NCBI GenBank assembly: GCA_034387635.1
Contig: JAOANU010000001.1
Coordinates: forward strand, 434,001-498,000
DNA from: Rhodosporidiobolus odoratus
Lineage: Eukaryota; Basidiomycota; Microbotryomycetes; Sporidiobolales; Sporidiobolaceae
DNA: 64,000 bases
Direction: 5' to 3'
In this document: in pieces, positions 45,630 through 57,241 of the stretch
Layout of the letters: the number at the start of each line of letters is the position of its first letter
How positions within the stretch are numbered: position 1 is the first letter of the stretch
Notes under the pieces: model-generated
What the model was told of the DNA's origin: nothing
The model's input: the letters and a program-made list of their open reading frames with translations, nothing else
Database searches by the model: none
Translations under genes and position numbers: made by a program

Positions 45630-46670
45630 GACGGGAGAAAGAGGTTAAACACAGGATAAGATTGCCCCACCTGGTTCCTACCTCCAGACCAGACAAACAG
45701 GAAGCAGAGAAACGCTTGCAAGACACAGTAGAAGCCAATTAGACTGACTGAGAATTACAAGAGCCAGGAGTACAATGGGGAGACCTCCTTGCCCCTTCTG
45801 CAGACCATTCCAAAGGCATGTGGGTTTTGCAGATGCCTCATTTTACTGGAGACGCTGTGGTATACAGCCTCCAATCAGTAGAACACCCGCACAGGCAGTG
45901 TGTACCGCTTTCTCTCGATTGAGAAGGTCAACTTACCGGCTTGCTTTGGCTTGAAAGTGGGCTGTGGTAGACCCCCAAGCTGAGTAGCAGGCTCCAATCG
46001 TACTGAATGAGACATAACAAGTTCCGGAGACGTGCTGGAGACTCGCGCGTGTCTCTAGAAGCCACCGACACCTCTTTCGACCTCAAGTGTTCAACAGGTA
46101 TTTCCGATTCCGCAGCAATTCTTTACGGGGCAAGCCGACGGGACCGGGCCCTGATGAGCCTGTTCAGGCGGGTCGACGGCCCCCCGAACCCCGTCTGGGC
46201 CCCGTTGCCCGGGAAGGTACTTTACCACCCTGCAAAATCCGAGAAGAGAGCTAAAGCTAGAGGTTGTTCCTGCCCCCGCTGTATGCAGAGGGCTTACCCT
46301 GTACATCTTACGGTCCGGTGTCCCTGTGTATATGTAACATGACCCAAGCTGACCGTCATTCCCGTAGGTTGTGGCTCAATCGCTTTAAATTGCCAAGTCC
46401 TTCTTGCCTTTCCGGCCCAAGGTTTGTCGTGTTTACTAAGGCAGAGAGAGTCAGTCGGCGGAATCAGCGAAACAGGCGTCGGAGGGAGGGGGGGTCGGAC
46501 CAGGGATCAGTGGCACAGGACAGGAAAACTGGGAATTTACTTTTCGACTGGCATGTCTCACTCTTTTTTTCCCCCTCAGCTGCCAATGCTGAGGGACTCT
46601 GGCTTCTTCCCTTTTCGGAACGAGAAACCAGCAGCACACACAGCGTAATGCTTCATGGCAGATTGAAGGT

Positions 46671-47957
46671 CTACTCCTGGTCATAAGGCGGCAGTCCCCA
46701 GGCTTCAGGCTCGAAATCTGCCATCGACGCGTGCTGATGCGAAGGGTTGAGGCCATGATCTCCAAGGGTGGCAAGCAATTCCGGATCGGGGATCCAGACG
46801 ACTGCGGGTGCGAGGGAAGTCAGCGGGCAGAAAAGGAGGAAAAAAGGGCGGCAGATAAGAGAAAGCGGCTGACCTTCCATTCCGGCTGCTTGTGCGGCTT
46901 GGACACCCGAGACACCGTCTTCAAAGACGAGTACTCGGGCTCGTTGTTCAGGGCCGCTATGGGTCACGGGCTTGATCAGGACAGTTGCGCAAAGTTTTCG
47001 AAGTTTCCCAAGATATAGAGGACACCTTGAAGTTGAACGGTAACTGCACGGCCAGGGGCGGACACGGGAGAGACCAGGAAGACACTCACTCAATGCCGAG
47101 CATCTTGGCTGCCTCGATGAAAATCTTCGGATCCGGCTTGCCCTTCCCTTCGAGAATAGGGTCGTCACCGCAGAGGATGTTGGTCGAGAAAGGACCGAAG
47201 AGATGAGGGAGGTGAGCAGACTTGATGGCGAAGTTCTTCTGTTTTGACCCGGTGGCGATCTGTAGAAAAGGAGGAGCTTCGTCAAGAACAGTAAACAGCA
47301 GGGCGAGGGTTGGAAGAGAAGGTCGAAACGACAGCTCAGAAGAGCACAACTCCGGCTAGGACGTACTGCCATAGGGATCCTGTGCTTCTCCAGATGTTGC
47401 ACAAACTTGACCACCCCGGGCAGCGGTTCGACCTTCTTGAAGAGCTCCGCCAACTTCTCATCCATAGCCGCGAGTAGCTCGTCGACCGTGAGAGGGATGC
47501 CGGTGGCTTCGATGAGATACTGCGCCGAGATGTGTGCTGGCCGTCCCATCAGATTTGCCTGTGGAGGGACAACATCAGGCTCGAGCCAGACGGCGTCTGG
47601 GAAAAAAAGAAAAGTGGACAGGCTTACCTTGACCTCCCAGGTCAGCTCTTTGCCGTAAGGAGCTAGCAGCGAGTTAGTAGCCTGTAATAGTGCCATCAGA
47701 GCTTGGTAAGTGACAGGATTGCCGCGCGAAGAAGACTGCAACGTACAACGGTGTACAACCGCTCGCTGAAAGGCGAGTAAGGTCGTCAGCGCTACAGTGC
47801 CAAAGTATCCGAAAGGTACACGGACACACCTATCAATCATGAGACCGTCCTGAACGCATCGCGATAGCTCAGGTCAACGTGAGAATTGCCCGAAGGAAGC
47901 GGGTGAAGCTGAACTGACCATGTCGAAAAGAACAGCGGAAACGGGCGTCGGTGGCAT
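46671..47957 (-). CDS. PUDP: HAD-family phosphatase, pseudouridine-5'-phosphatase-like
   Basis: HDHD1/PUDP-type enzymes remove phosphate from pseudouridine 5'-phosphate in the cytosol. The protein reads VSAVLFDMDGLMIDSERLYT, with catalytic DxD, then TWEVKANLMGRPAHISAQYL, LPGVVKFVQHLEKHRIPMAI followed by ATGSKQ, CGDDPILEGKGKPDPKIFIE, VLVFEDGVSGVQAAQAAGME and, near the end, ADFEPEAWGLPPYDQE. The HGKPDPDIF-like and FQPELFGLP-like segments fit PUDP particularly well (family knowledge). The first exon is 39 nt and the second only 20 nt (47830-47849), so an intron separates the two catalytic aspartates. Six or seven exons. Other HAD sugar phosphatases such as Dog/Gpp types are a weaker alternative. 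Confidence 0.82.
47830..47849 (-). other. 20-nt microexon coding the second half of the HAD DxD motif
   Basis: On the minus strand the acceptor GCGTTCAG precedes and the donor GTGTGT follows. The exon codes DGLMID plus part of S, so the second catalytic Asp is in this microexon and the first is in the 39-nt exon 1. Confidence 0.65.
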
Positions 47958-49917
47958 GGTCGATTATGTGACAGCGGGAGTCGAGATAAACAAGCGGGAG
48001 ACCCTATTCAAGGTGTTTGACGCAGAGAGCAGCTGGAGAGGGGGAAGGAGGAGGCGGCCGGGCGGGTTTGGCCTCCGCCGCTCGTTACTTTAACCAAATG
48101 GGCTTGCAAACTATATACATCGTACCAACAGCGCATCGGCTACCCCACTCTTGATACCGGAAGCTCGTTCGTCGCTTTGCGATACCCTCATCCTTCGCAC
48201 CATCCGGAGACGCGCGACGAAGGCGGTAACGAGATCGACCACTCATGGCGAGCTAGCGTGGATCTGAGGCGCTGAAGACAGAGCTTGATGGCTGCTAGCC
48301 GGGCTCTTAAGCCTACTGAGGGAGCGCGGCAGTCACAACAGGGCTCGGACGAAATGCGAGGTGGGGAAGGGTAGGGTCGGCTCTGCACAAGTCGCTGGGT
48401 ATGCTGACCCCGCGTCCGCCAGGATCCTAGTTCAGAGTAGCGATCGGCAGAGGACTACGCAAGTAAAGCCCTCTTCGCCGCGTTGCGCTCCCTTGACATT
48501 CTGCTTTTTCGCGCAATGTTCGCTTACCTTGCCCCATTTACAGGTTATAAAGCTTCTGGCAAGGCTTTGCTCTACAGTCTTGGATCGAAAAACACCAACA
48601 GCCGAGCCAGCCATCGCCTCAACGGGCTCCTTCGCTTTTTTCCTCCCCAGCTGAACCCGCTGCGAAATGCATTCACCTGCTCACCGCCATGTATACGCAT
48701 CTTCGCCTCTCAATCGACACACCTGGCTTCGGAACGCAGACTCAACATAGAGGCCTTCAAACTGCCGAGGACAAGCGGGTCGTCTCGTTGCCGAAACATG
48801 AACGCTTGACAGAAGCTGTCAGCTCGTCCTCATCACTCGGCTTGACGTTCTCCTCTTACTACTGCTCTGAGTGTGGGGCTTGTGAGAGGCGGTCGCAGCT
48901 CGGTCGCAGCTCTTGTGCTGTCGACCAGCCTGGACTGCTGTACTTCGCTCGAGGTGTTTGTTGATGGACGATTCCTACTACTCCCACTGGTCCCCTGTAG
49001 CGCTGCCCATGCTTGAAGTTTTCTTGAGTCTCGCTTTGGAGCTCATCTTCCTGGAGGGAGACTGGGCAACCATTCACCCGTTTTACCGACTGATCAAGCC
49101 GTAAGGGAGATTAGATTATCGTGGTTTCGCATTTTCTGCTTTCCCCCCGACATATACGAGGCAGCGAGGCCGGGTGGCAGTATCCTGAGTTAACCAACTG
49201 CGAGGACGACCTGGCGTCTCTATCTTATCTTTGCAGTGTATATTCTGCTGATGTGCTGTGTTCGCCAAGCTGTTGTGTCGATCTCCGCCTTCGCACTCGC
49301 TCGCACTCTGCCCGCTTGACAGTCTCGTTATACACACTGCACGACCGGAACAAGGAGACGAACCCTCGCCGCATTCACCGCACGTCAATCGAGGAGTTTA
49401 TTGGTCCGTACTTGCGGAGAAACTTCGCAGACCACTGTACGTCCTCTTTGGTCGATGTAAAACCGCAGAGGGCGCGCCAACTGATCAATCAAGCTCGCAG
49501 CCCCCCCGAAAGGACCGCGTCGTGGACGATGCAACCGGCAAGCGGGAAGGCCAAAGTTGGGAGGAGGAGGATTGCCTGCATAGCATGTAGCGCCAATGTA
49601 CGCTCCCTCCTCTGTCAGAACCATTCTATGTTCACACGACGCGGGATGAGTGCGGAGACTCGAGGCGACAGACGGACGCGAGGCGGTCCGGGAAAAAACG
49701 GGAAATCGTCGAGGGCTCCTGCGTCGGTCCTGATTGCCGGCCCGGGCACCGATGGACAGCTTGACAGACTGAAAGTCTAGGACGAGGGCTGGTCGATGGT
49801 CCAACTTGCCTGATCTCTCCCGCATTGACAGTTGTTTTCGCTCCAAAGCGCTCGCTTACTAATGTTTTTCTTCACTCTTTCCCTTCGTCGCTCATACTAT
49901 TCTACGCTCCCTCGTCC
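47958..49917. promoter_or_regulatory. Long divergent intergenic region (2.0 kb)
   Basis: The interval lies between the divergently oriented phosphatase and zinc-cluster genes. Open stretches at 48483-48809 and 49121-49780 have no motifs and unusual composition, and I do not call them genes. An 11-nt tandem duplication (ggtcgcagctc twice) lies at 48891-48912. Confidence 0.35.
48891..48912. repeat. 11-nt unit present twice in tandem
   Basis: The sequence ggtcgcagctc is repeated head to tail. It is too short to imply function. Confidence 0.6.
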
Positions 49918-52900
49918 ATGCCATCTTGCACTGCGCGGTAAACCCTGCCTTGCTGCCCCACTCTGGCCTATGCACCGGCTTCGGCGACACACAGAAGCAA
50001 AAATGTGATGGAAACTTGCGCTATCCCTGTAAGCGATGTGAGCTATACGGCGCCGAGTGCTCCTATCCGTACGTTCAGCCCGGTTTCCTCTGTGTTGCCT
50101 ACGGTGCTCGACTTGGATGCATCAGAGGGCTGAACAGGATTCCCCTGACTTCCATCTGGATGCGCAGGAACGGCGAAGTACCAAAGACAGCGGTCAGAGT
50201 GGATGCCCCATCAACCTCCGGGGCGCCTACCTCCTCAGCTACACCTAGCACTACAACACGCAGTGCAGCGCCAGCATCTACAGCTGGGGGTGGAGACCAG
50301 GACATTGCCGCCGCGTGCGTTTTTCCTTGTTCTCGGTCCTCAGCCACGGCCATCGGTACCTCTGACTCTTTTCCTACATATAGTATCCGAGAGCTGACTG
50401 CTCGCCTCGCTGCGATCGAGGCCGGCCTCGAAGCGGACCGACGAAGTGGCGTTCGCGCCGCTCCTTCCTCCTCCTCCTTCGCACTTCCCCGCCCCCCTGC
50501 CGCCTCTCACCCTGATCCTCAGGCCTCGAGCTCGACTGCTGCAGCCGGATCCACTTCTGCTTCGGAGTCCGCCACTGCGCATGGGCGTCACCTAGACTTT
50601 GCGGCCGACGTCAACCCGTTGCAGGTGCTGGTCAGCACGATGGAGCAGATGAGCCGGGATGAGCAGGCGATGAGTGATGCAGAAGGGGAAGATGAAGAGG
50701 ACGCTGCCGAAGGAGATGAGCCAAGGGAGGATCCGGAGAGCCTGAGTTACCTCGAGCAGCTGGCTTGGAAGGCTAGGAGCGAACCGAGGAGTGCGAGGTG
50801 TGACGCGTTTGCGAGAGGGTTAGCAACGCTGGAGGACGTGGATGCGGCGTTTGGCTTGTACGTCCGGCCTCCACCATGCCTAGCTCGACTTTCCTGTCCT
50901 TCGCGCGCGCGCCTTTCGAGAAGGCCCCTTCGACCTCTAGCTATCGCTCTATTGTATGACTGACCCCTACTACATATTTACACAGCTACACTCAACGTAT
51001 ACAGCCCTGGATCCCTGTCGTCGAGCGGCGACCTGCATTGGTCGTCCGCGAGAAGAGTCCCTTCTTCTTCCATGTGATTCTCCTTGTGACCAATTGTAAG
51101 TCGCTAAACGACCATTTTCATTGCTTTCTCTCGCTTATATTTCTCGTCGGTACTGACCGCGTTCCATCCTCGCAGACTACAACACTTCGACTACCACCCG
51201 CGCCCGAGAAGTCTACGCCGGCTTGAACGCGATCGTACACGAGCTTCTGGTTCAGCACGTCCTCGCGCCTGACCCATCCCTTCTGAGTCGCGACTTCGTC
51301 CGCGCCCTCCTCCTGCTTCTCTACTACAAGCCGGTCCAGCAAGTCTACGCTGAACGTGGCCTCAAATCCACAAGCCGGATCGTGCATGCTTCGAAAGTCA
51401 ATGCACTCTCTTCCCTCATGATTCACGCTTTGATCCGACAAGCCACCTCGTTCCTCGGCATTCACCAGGCCCCTATGGCCCTCACGTCTTGTCTCGACGC
51501 TCGACCTCCCGCCGGCGCCGCTCGAGAACGAACTCTATCCGACTTCCGAACATGGTGTACCATCATCGCTGCCGACGCTTTGGGTTCGCTTCAAAGCGGT
51601 CGAATGTCCTGGACCGATCCGTCCGCAGCGCTCAAAGTCGCTCGCCGCTTCGCGTCCCTCGCAAGCGATCCTACCGACGTTCGCCGCGCGGCCGTCCTCG
51701 AGCTCTACTCGACCGTGACTGTCCCTCCCTCGGTCGCCGCCTCAACCAACCCCGTTCGGTATCGCCTCGACCAGCTCGTTCAGATCAACGCTAAGCTGGA
51801 CGAGGCGACGCGGTACTGGATGCCTATCTTGGCCGAGGCGCAGAACAAGGGCGACCCACTAGCGTACACCGTGGTGCAGGCGCAGGCGCAATTCGTTATT
51901 CTGGCTGTCAATGGGGCGGTGTATACGAGGTGGGATTTGGAGAAAAAGAAGGAGCTGGAAGAGGGTAAAGAAGGCAGGCCAACTCTGACCAGCGAGTGCG
52001 TTATTCTCCTCCCTGTATTGTTCGCTGATCCCAACTGACCGTGCATCACGCTTGCAGAGACTGGCAACACCTTCAGCGAGCTGCACAAGCAGCAGAAGCC
52101 GCCACGTTTGTTCCTGCCGTCGAGGCCGGTGCTACTGGACACCCTCTGCGGGAATGCCGCTGGCCTGAGCCGGTGAATGGAAACCGAGGCGCACTTCATC
52201 TCGATCCCAGGATCACGGAGGACTTCAAGACGGCGCTCGACACCATGACCTGCATCGTGCGTCTCTCTCTGCGTTCTTGGCCACGAAGACTCGGTCGACC
52301 CTGATTTCTTCGGCTTGCAGGCGTTCGTCTATTCCCTGCTCTTCCTCGTCCGGATGGCTTCTGCGGTACGTCGTCAACTGCTCTACGGGTACGCCAGCGC
52401 TGACGTGACTCTCTCGCTGTACAGGGCCTCATGACTTGCGACCTCGAGACCCGCCAAGCTGATTACGAAGCTGGATGCGATCTCTCCACGCCTGAAGCCC
52501 TTGCAGCCGGCACAAAGCTTCCTCGGTTGCTCGAGCTCGGCGCCAAATTCCTCACGGGTATCTCTCCCAACCCCGACCACCCTGCTCGTCGTCATGCGCT
52601 CCTTATCGAGACCATCCTCCGAGTCGGCCTCAGTGCGACGTCCCCGCCAGCGCAGTCTGCTTCGAGCCCTGCATCAGGTAGAGGAGACAAACGCTCCTCG
52701 ATTCCTTCCGTCGCTTTGGCCGCAGCAATGCAAGCCGCGCAACCAGGTCGAGCCAAGTATCCCGTCCCCCCTCAGAACCCCGGTCAAACCCCTCTCCATC
52801 CCGCCTCATTCCCCGGCGTCCTTCCCATCCCTCCCCGTCTCCAGCAACAGCAGCAGCAACCTCCTCTCCCCCCACCACAACACTTGCAGCAAAACACAGT

Positions 52901-53583
52901 CTCCCGTCCTTCGATTCACTCCTTCGATTCTTGGCTCTGGGACACCAATGCCCCTTCCGCCGCTACCTTGTCCGGGCCGCTTCGTATGCAAGACGGCTCG
53001 TTCGTCATGCCCGACTTGACCGGTGGAGCAGTAGCCTCCACTCCTTCCCCTGCTGCGCTTGAACAACTCGGCGCGGGCGGAGGTGGTATCGGCAGCGGCG
53101 GTCATAACGCAACTGGAAGCGGCGGAGGAGGAGGGTCGGGAAGCGGTTCGACGGATAGAAACGCGGCTTTGGCGATGGTCGCCTCAGCGGGGAGGAATGG
53201 GGATGCAGCGCAGGCTATGGCGAGTCTGTTGAGTGAGGTCAACCCTTTTCTCGATGACTTTTGTATGTGGTCAACTTCCCCTGTACCCTGTATACGGCAA
53301 GAGAAAAGTGACTGGTACTCACACCTCTCTCTTTCTTGTGGTGCCTTCAGACGCCTCTCAACCCTCTCTCGGGTTGGGATCTCATGCCTTTAATGACGAC
53401 TTTGGACTCGGGGCGGCAGGAGGCGGTGGGAATGGGCTTGATGGATTCGGAATGGGGATGATGGGTGGAATGGAATGGGCCACCGTGGCAGGAAGTGGAG
53501 GAGGAGAAGCGGCGGGAGCAACTTTTGCTGGGGCTCAAGGAGCTCCGGAAGGGGCGTGGCCATATCCATCAGGTGGCAATTAG
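49918..53583 (+). CDS. Zn2Cys6-type fungal transcription factor with an incomplete zinc cluster
   Basis: The second half of a binuclear zinc cluster is clear near the N-terminus: KQKCDGNLRYPCKRCE, then LYGAECSYP. The first half (CxxC six residues before KC) is not found in any frame that joins properly. The ATG at 49918 codes MPSCTA and ends at a GTAAAC donor, but its phase does not match the next exon, which starts at 49995 or runs through. Downstream the protein is typical: a Ser/Ala/Thr linker, a helix IRELTARLAAIEAGLEADRR, acidic DEEDAAEGDE, and a fungal middle-homology region including RIQPWIPVVERR, SPFFFHVILLVTNYYN and RTWCTIIAADALG. A Gln/Pro- and Gly-rich activation-like C-terminus ends AWPYPSGGN. 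At least seven introns. The gene may be intact with a misread 5' end, or may have lost DNA binding. Confidence 0.7.
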
Positions 53584-53793
53584 TGCACGGTGATTTGGTG
53601 GAAAATGAGGAAGATAAGCATAATTCCCGCAGTCTTCATACTTTGAGCCAGCGCGAGTACGTCGCTGTCGAGCAGTGAGAAGTCTTTTCCTTCTCTCGTT
53701 GGCGGAAGAGAAAAGAAAAAAGGATCGCTTAGCATTCCATCCTTCCTTCCCTACACCTCCCTCGAGCTCGCCAAGACTATTGACCTGAACCAG

Positions 53794-54012
53794 TCACTTC
53801 TCCTTCTGTTCCTCCTTCTTGGCTGGGGGAAGTCCCGTGCATCCAGGTCCGTAACGAAGGGTTGGGTCGATGGTTCGGGAAGAATCCATGAAGGATTTGA
53901 CCACGTCGTCGGTGATTGCGGCGCGGCGCTTTAGATTTGATCGTTATGACGAATACAGGGTCAGAAAGATGAGTTCGTCGGGGAGAACAAAGGTAGAAGA
54001 GACAGGAGGATG

Positions 54013-54102
<90 letters not shown>

Positions 54103-56811
54103 CCTACGTCTTGGAAGGCTTTGACAAAGTCTTGCAGCAAGGAAATGGTCTTTTGCTTGAGTTCACCAGTGAGGAGCTTGCCCGCGCGGTAATCCTGCGA
54201 TGGTCGCCAAGGTTGACAAAACGCAGCGATTTAGTATTGCTCGCTCCAGCATGACAGAAACAGAGACCTCGCGACGGAAAGACAACGATCCAAAAGAAGA
54301 AGAAAGGTGAAAAACGCACCTGAGCGATTTGTTCGACCTCAGCATCGTCGTCCAGGAAGAAAGTAAGGTATTGGAACGAGACGTCGACATCCGGGTTTCC
54401 CCCCAGCTCCCTATGTTCCTCCACCGTAGTCCTCCCCCCCGAAAACGCATACTTGTTGATCTTAGTTTTGATCTCTTTAGCCGAATCCGTCATGTAAATC
54501 GAACTTTCCGCCGCACTGGCACTCATTTTACTCTGAGCTCCGAGGAGGGAAGGAATGAATTTGGCGTGGATCAAGGCCGGTTTCTTGTATTTGAGGCGTT
54601 GGGCTACTTCGCGAGTGATGCGGAAGTAGGGATCTTGGTCGATGGCGCAGGGGATCAGGCAGGGGATGTCGGTCTTTTCGCCAAAGATTTGGGGGAACGA
54701 GTTGGAGAAGGAGGGGGCGGCTTGAATGGATACGAAGTGCCACTTGCCGACGTTGTCGCTATACGGTACCGAGCATGAGCGACGTGTTAAGGAAACCGAG
54801 AGAGACAGGAAAGGAAGGCCTACTCGAGTTTGAAGCCGAAGGTTTGCTGACTTTGGCGAGCGGTGATGAGGCGTGAGATCTTGACGACGTTGTGGTAGAA
54901 TGCCCCACTTCATTCGAAAGCGATTAAGTCAGATTCTGGCCCCGTTGCATCTCGCAGAGGAGGAAAAGACGGGAGACAGAACCAGCCGAGAAACGCACCC
55001 AACAAAGTCCAAATCCGAAAAGATGAACGTCTTCTCCTTCTTGAACCCGCACGCAATGATGTCCTTCGCATTCTGGTAAGCATACTTGTTGGCTTGTTCG
55101 AGCTTGAGCGCGGGCTTGAACAGGAACTTTTCGTCATCTGCTCATTCACAAGGTCAGTCATCGAATTTTCCCATCAATCTGAGAGGCGCTATGACAGGGA
55201 GGAAACGTATAGAGGACAGCGTACCGGTAAGCTGAATGACCAAAGGACAATCAAACACATCCTGCAACCACTGGGTAAAGATGAAGGGAATCATGTGACC
55301 GAGGTGCATCGAATCGGACGACGGTCCGCGACCGGTGTAGAGGTAGAAGGGTTTCTTTTGTTCGTAGCGGTCGAGGATGAGGTTCAGTTCGCTGGGGATA
55401 GGACGGATGAGAGGGCGGGGGAGTAGACGGAAAGAGGTCGCGGCGACGAGAGAGGCGGGCAAAGACAGCGTATACAGAAGAAAAGTCGTCAGTTCCGTCT
55501 ACACAGGACAAAAGGCGGAGCAGAGTGAGGTGGGAGAGCGGCGAACGAAGCGTACCGATGGGAGAAGAAAGTCTCCCTCCGCAACAGCAAATGCGGCTTG
55601 CGTCCCGTCAACCTCTCAAAACGCTCCAGCAAGGCATCATCGATGCGCTTAGTCCCGAATTGATCGATGAGGTGATTGTAGTCGATAGCCATCTGCGTGA
55701 AGCACCAAGGGAGGAAGGACAAGCAAGCGAACGCACGCCAAGGGGGAGACATGGTAAATGACTGCTTCTTTAAATTGCGGGCTTACAGGCACTGAAAAGG
55801 GCTGCTTGGTACGGAGGGCACGACGAAGGGGCACTGTATGACGAAAGAGGAACGAATGATGAAAAGATGGCGATATGGCGAAACTGAACAAGCGGAGGAG
55901 CGAGAAAGATCGATGGGCGAATGCTGAAAGGTGTCGGAGGTTGTGTCGAGGACTAGAGGAAGGGGAATGACAGAGTCGATGGCTAGAAGGCAGTTTGGCG
56001 ATGGTCAGGAAAAGGAACGAGGAAGGGAGAGCAAGAAAGGGATCACAGTGGGGGTGCGGGGGAGGGGTAGGAAAGTCCCGTCGCGCCCTCCTCCTCTTCT
56101 AAAGCAGCCCCATTCAGTCCTTCCTAGCCTTGGGAGTCTCAGTCCCACCTACCTGAACGCCCTCAACGACAGCACCTTGCACATCCCACGGCGTAACGAC
56201 CTGTTCAGCCGCCTTGGAGCTGACGGGGACTTGAGCGATCGCGGCGGGTTCGTCAATCTCGACAGCTGGGGTCGAGGGCATCGAGACGTTGCCTTCGGTG
56301 CGCTGACTGCAGACGAGTAATGATCGAGGACAAGTCAGTCACCAATAGGTAGGTGGGAAAAAGTGAAGAAAAGAAAAACACGTACGGAGGGACGGGCGTC
56401 TTTGCGCCGTCCGCGCGGGCGTTGGCGTGAGCGATACGTTCGGGGTCGCCGAGCTCGAGGGTAGCGAGAGCAGCGGCCATAGCCTCTTGAGCCTTCTCGC
56501 TCTGACGACGACGGTGGGTCAAGACCAGAGCTGATGAAATCGGATCCAGTCCCTCGTCAGTTGTAGTCGTCTTTGGGAGAGAGGGTGAGGGCACCTTCGG
56601 GTTCCTCGCCATCCAAGTTTGCATCGTTGGCGAGTTTATCGTCCAAGTTCTGACGCATCTTGCGATCCTGATCCCTTCCCTCCGCGCGAGAAAGAACTTC
56701 GGGAGGAGGCAACTCTGCGCTGGCGAGATCGCGTGAGAGATCTGAGGGAGTGCGCTTGATGGATTGTTGCCTGCCTAGACCGGAGCCGAGGGAGGAAGAG
56801 TTGTTTGACAT
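53794..56811 (-). CDS. WRS1: Cytosolic tryptophanyl-tRNA synthetase, with long N-terminal extension
   Basis: The enzyme charges tRNA-Trp. The class I signatures are [20 protein letters not shown] (HIGH equivalent) and [16 protein letters not shown] (KMSKS equivalent). Conserved blocks [35 protein letters not shown] and [18 protein letters not shown] confirm the eukaryotic/archaeal type. The segment [20 protein letters not shown] at 56153-56230 matches the yeast N-terminus and joins, over a 460-nt intron (55693-56152), to [18 protein letters not shown]. Two further exons upstream are open in the same phase and extend the protein to an ATG at 56811 ([14 protein letters not shown]). The shorter start [11 protein letters not shown] at about 56253 gives a normal-length enzyme. 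The last intron (53929-54107) contains a long CT repeat. The end is KKEEQKEK. Confidence 0.93.
54015..54096. repeat. (GA)n microsatellite, about 41 units, inside a WRS1 intron
   Basis: An uninterrupted GA dinucleotide run of about 82 bp lies on the plus strand. WRS1 is transcribed from the minus strand, so the intron 53929-54107 carries (CU)41 close to its 5' splice site (GTAGGTCC). It makes up nearly half of the 179-nt intron. Confidence 0.92.
55693..56152 (-). other. Unusually long WRS1 intron with in-frame coding potential at both ends
   Basis: The donor is CAG|GTAGGT and the acceptor CTTCACGCAG|ATGGCT. Reading through the donor adds [12 protein letters not shown] and a stop at about 56114. 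On the acceptor side, an ATG at 55752 opens [20 protein letters not shown] straight into MAIDYNHL without a stop. Most introns in this window are 45-120 nt, so 460 nt is exceptional. Confidence 0.6.
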
Positions 56812-57241
56812 TTGGCTGGAGGAGAAGGAGAGGAGGAGAGGGGGAAGAAGCGTGTAAAGTCAAACGGGGGGTCCAGATGGGTCTTGGTCGAGTGGTCTAG
56901 TGTCGTGTTCAAGGGTTCCGTTGACCCTAGACGAGCAAGAGAGCGTGTAGTAAAGAGTACCAGCGAGCGAGGTTGACGTTGATAGCGGAATTCAATACAA
57001 ATTGACTCAAACCCTAACTTTCGTATTATCACTACCTTTGTTCTCTTCTCTCGCAAGCCCGCAGCAAATCGAAACGACTTGACTACACTAGCCAGCACGG
57101 TATGCAGAGTACAATGCGTTGTACGTTACTTTCTCGGCAAGTAACTCGAGAAAGAAGCTCCGACGAACCCTGTCAATCGGAACGGCTGACCTGAGAAAAA
57201 GCAGGAGAAACAACGTATAATAACTTTCCCTCCCTCCCACT
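56812..57241. other. Intergenic: WRS1 upstream region, allantoin fusion gene 3' end
   Basis: This 430-bp spacer lies between two minus-strand genes. No gene is seen. One aaaccctaac element at 57007-57016 resembles a single telomere-like unit but is isolated. Confidence 0.35.

Larger units (their letters stand above)
43760..46670. other. Long gene-poor interval (2.9 kb) between convergent genes
   Basis: The stops of the hydrolase and the HAD phosphatase face each other across 2.9 kb, far longer than the other convergent spacers here (about 0.1-0.9 kb). It contains the gene-like fragments described at 44579-45629 and a short direct repeat at 44615-44640. A GC-rich block follows at about 46138-46215 (gacggccccccgaaccccgtctgg region). 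Outside those fragments no frame is convincing. Confidence 0.4.

Noticed and set aside
57007..57016. Telomere-like unit aaaccctaac
   Set aside because: A single isolated unit surrounded by genes on both sides; not a telomere or interstitial array.
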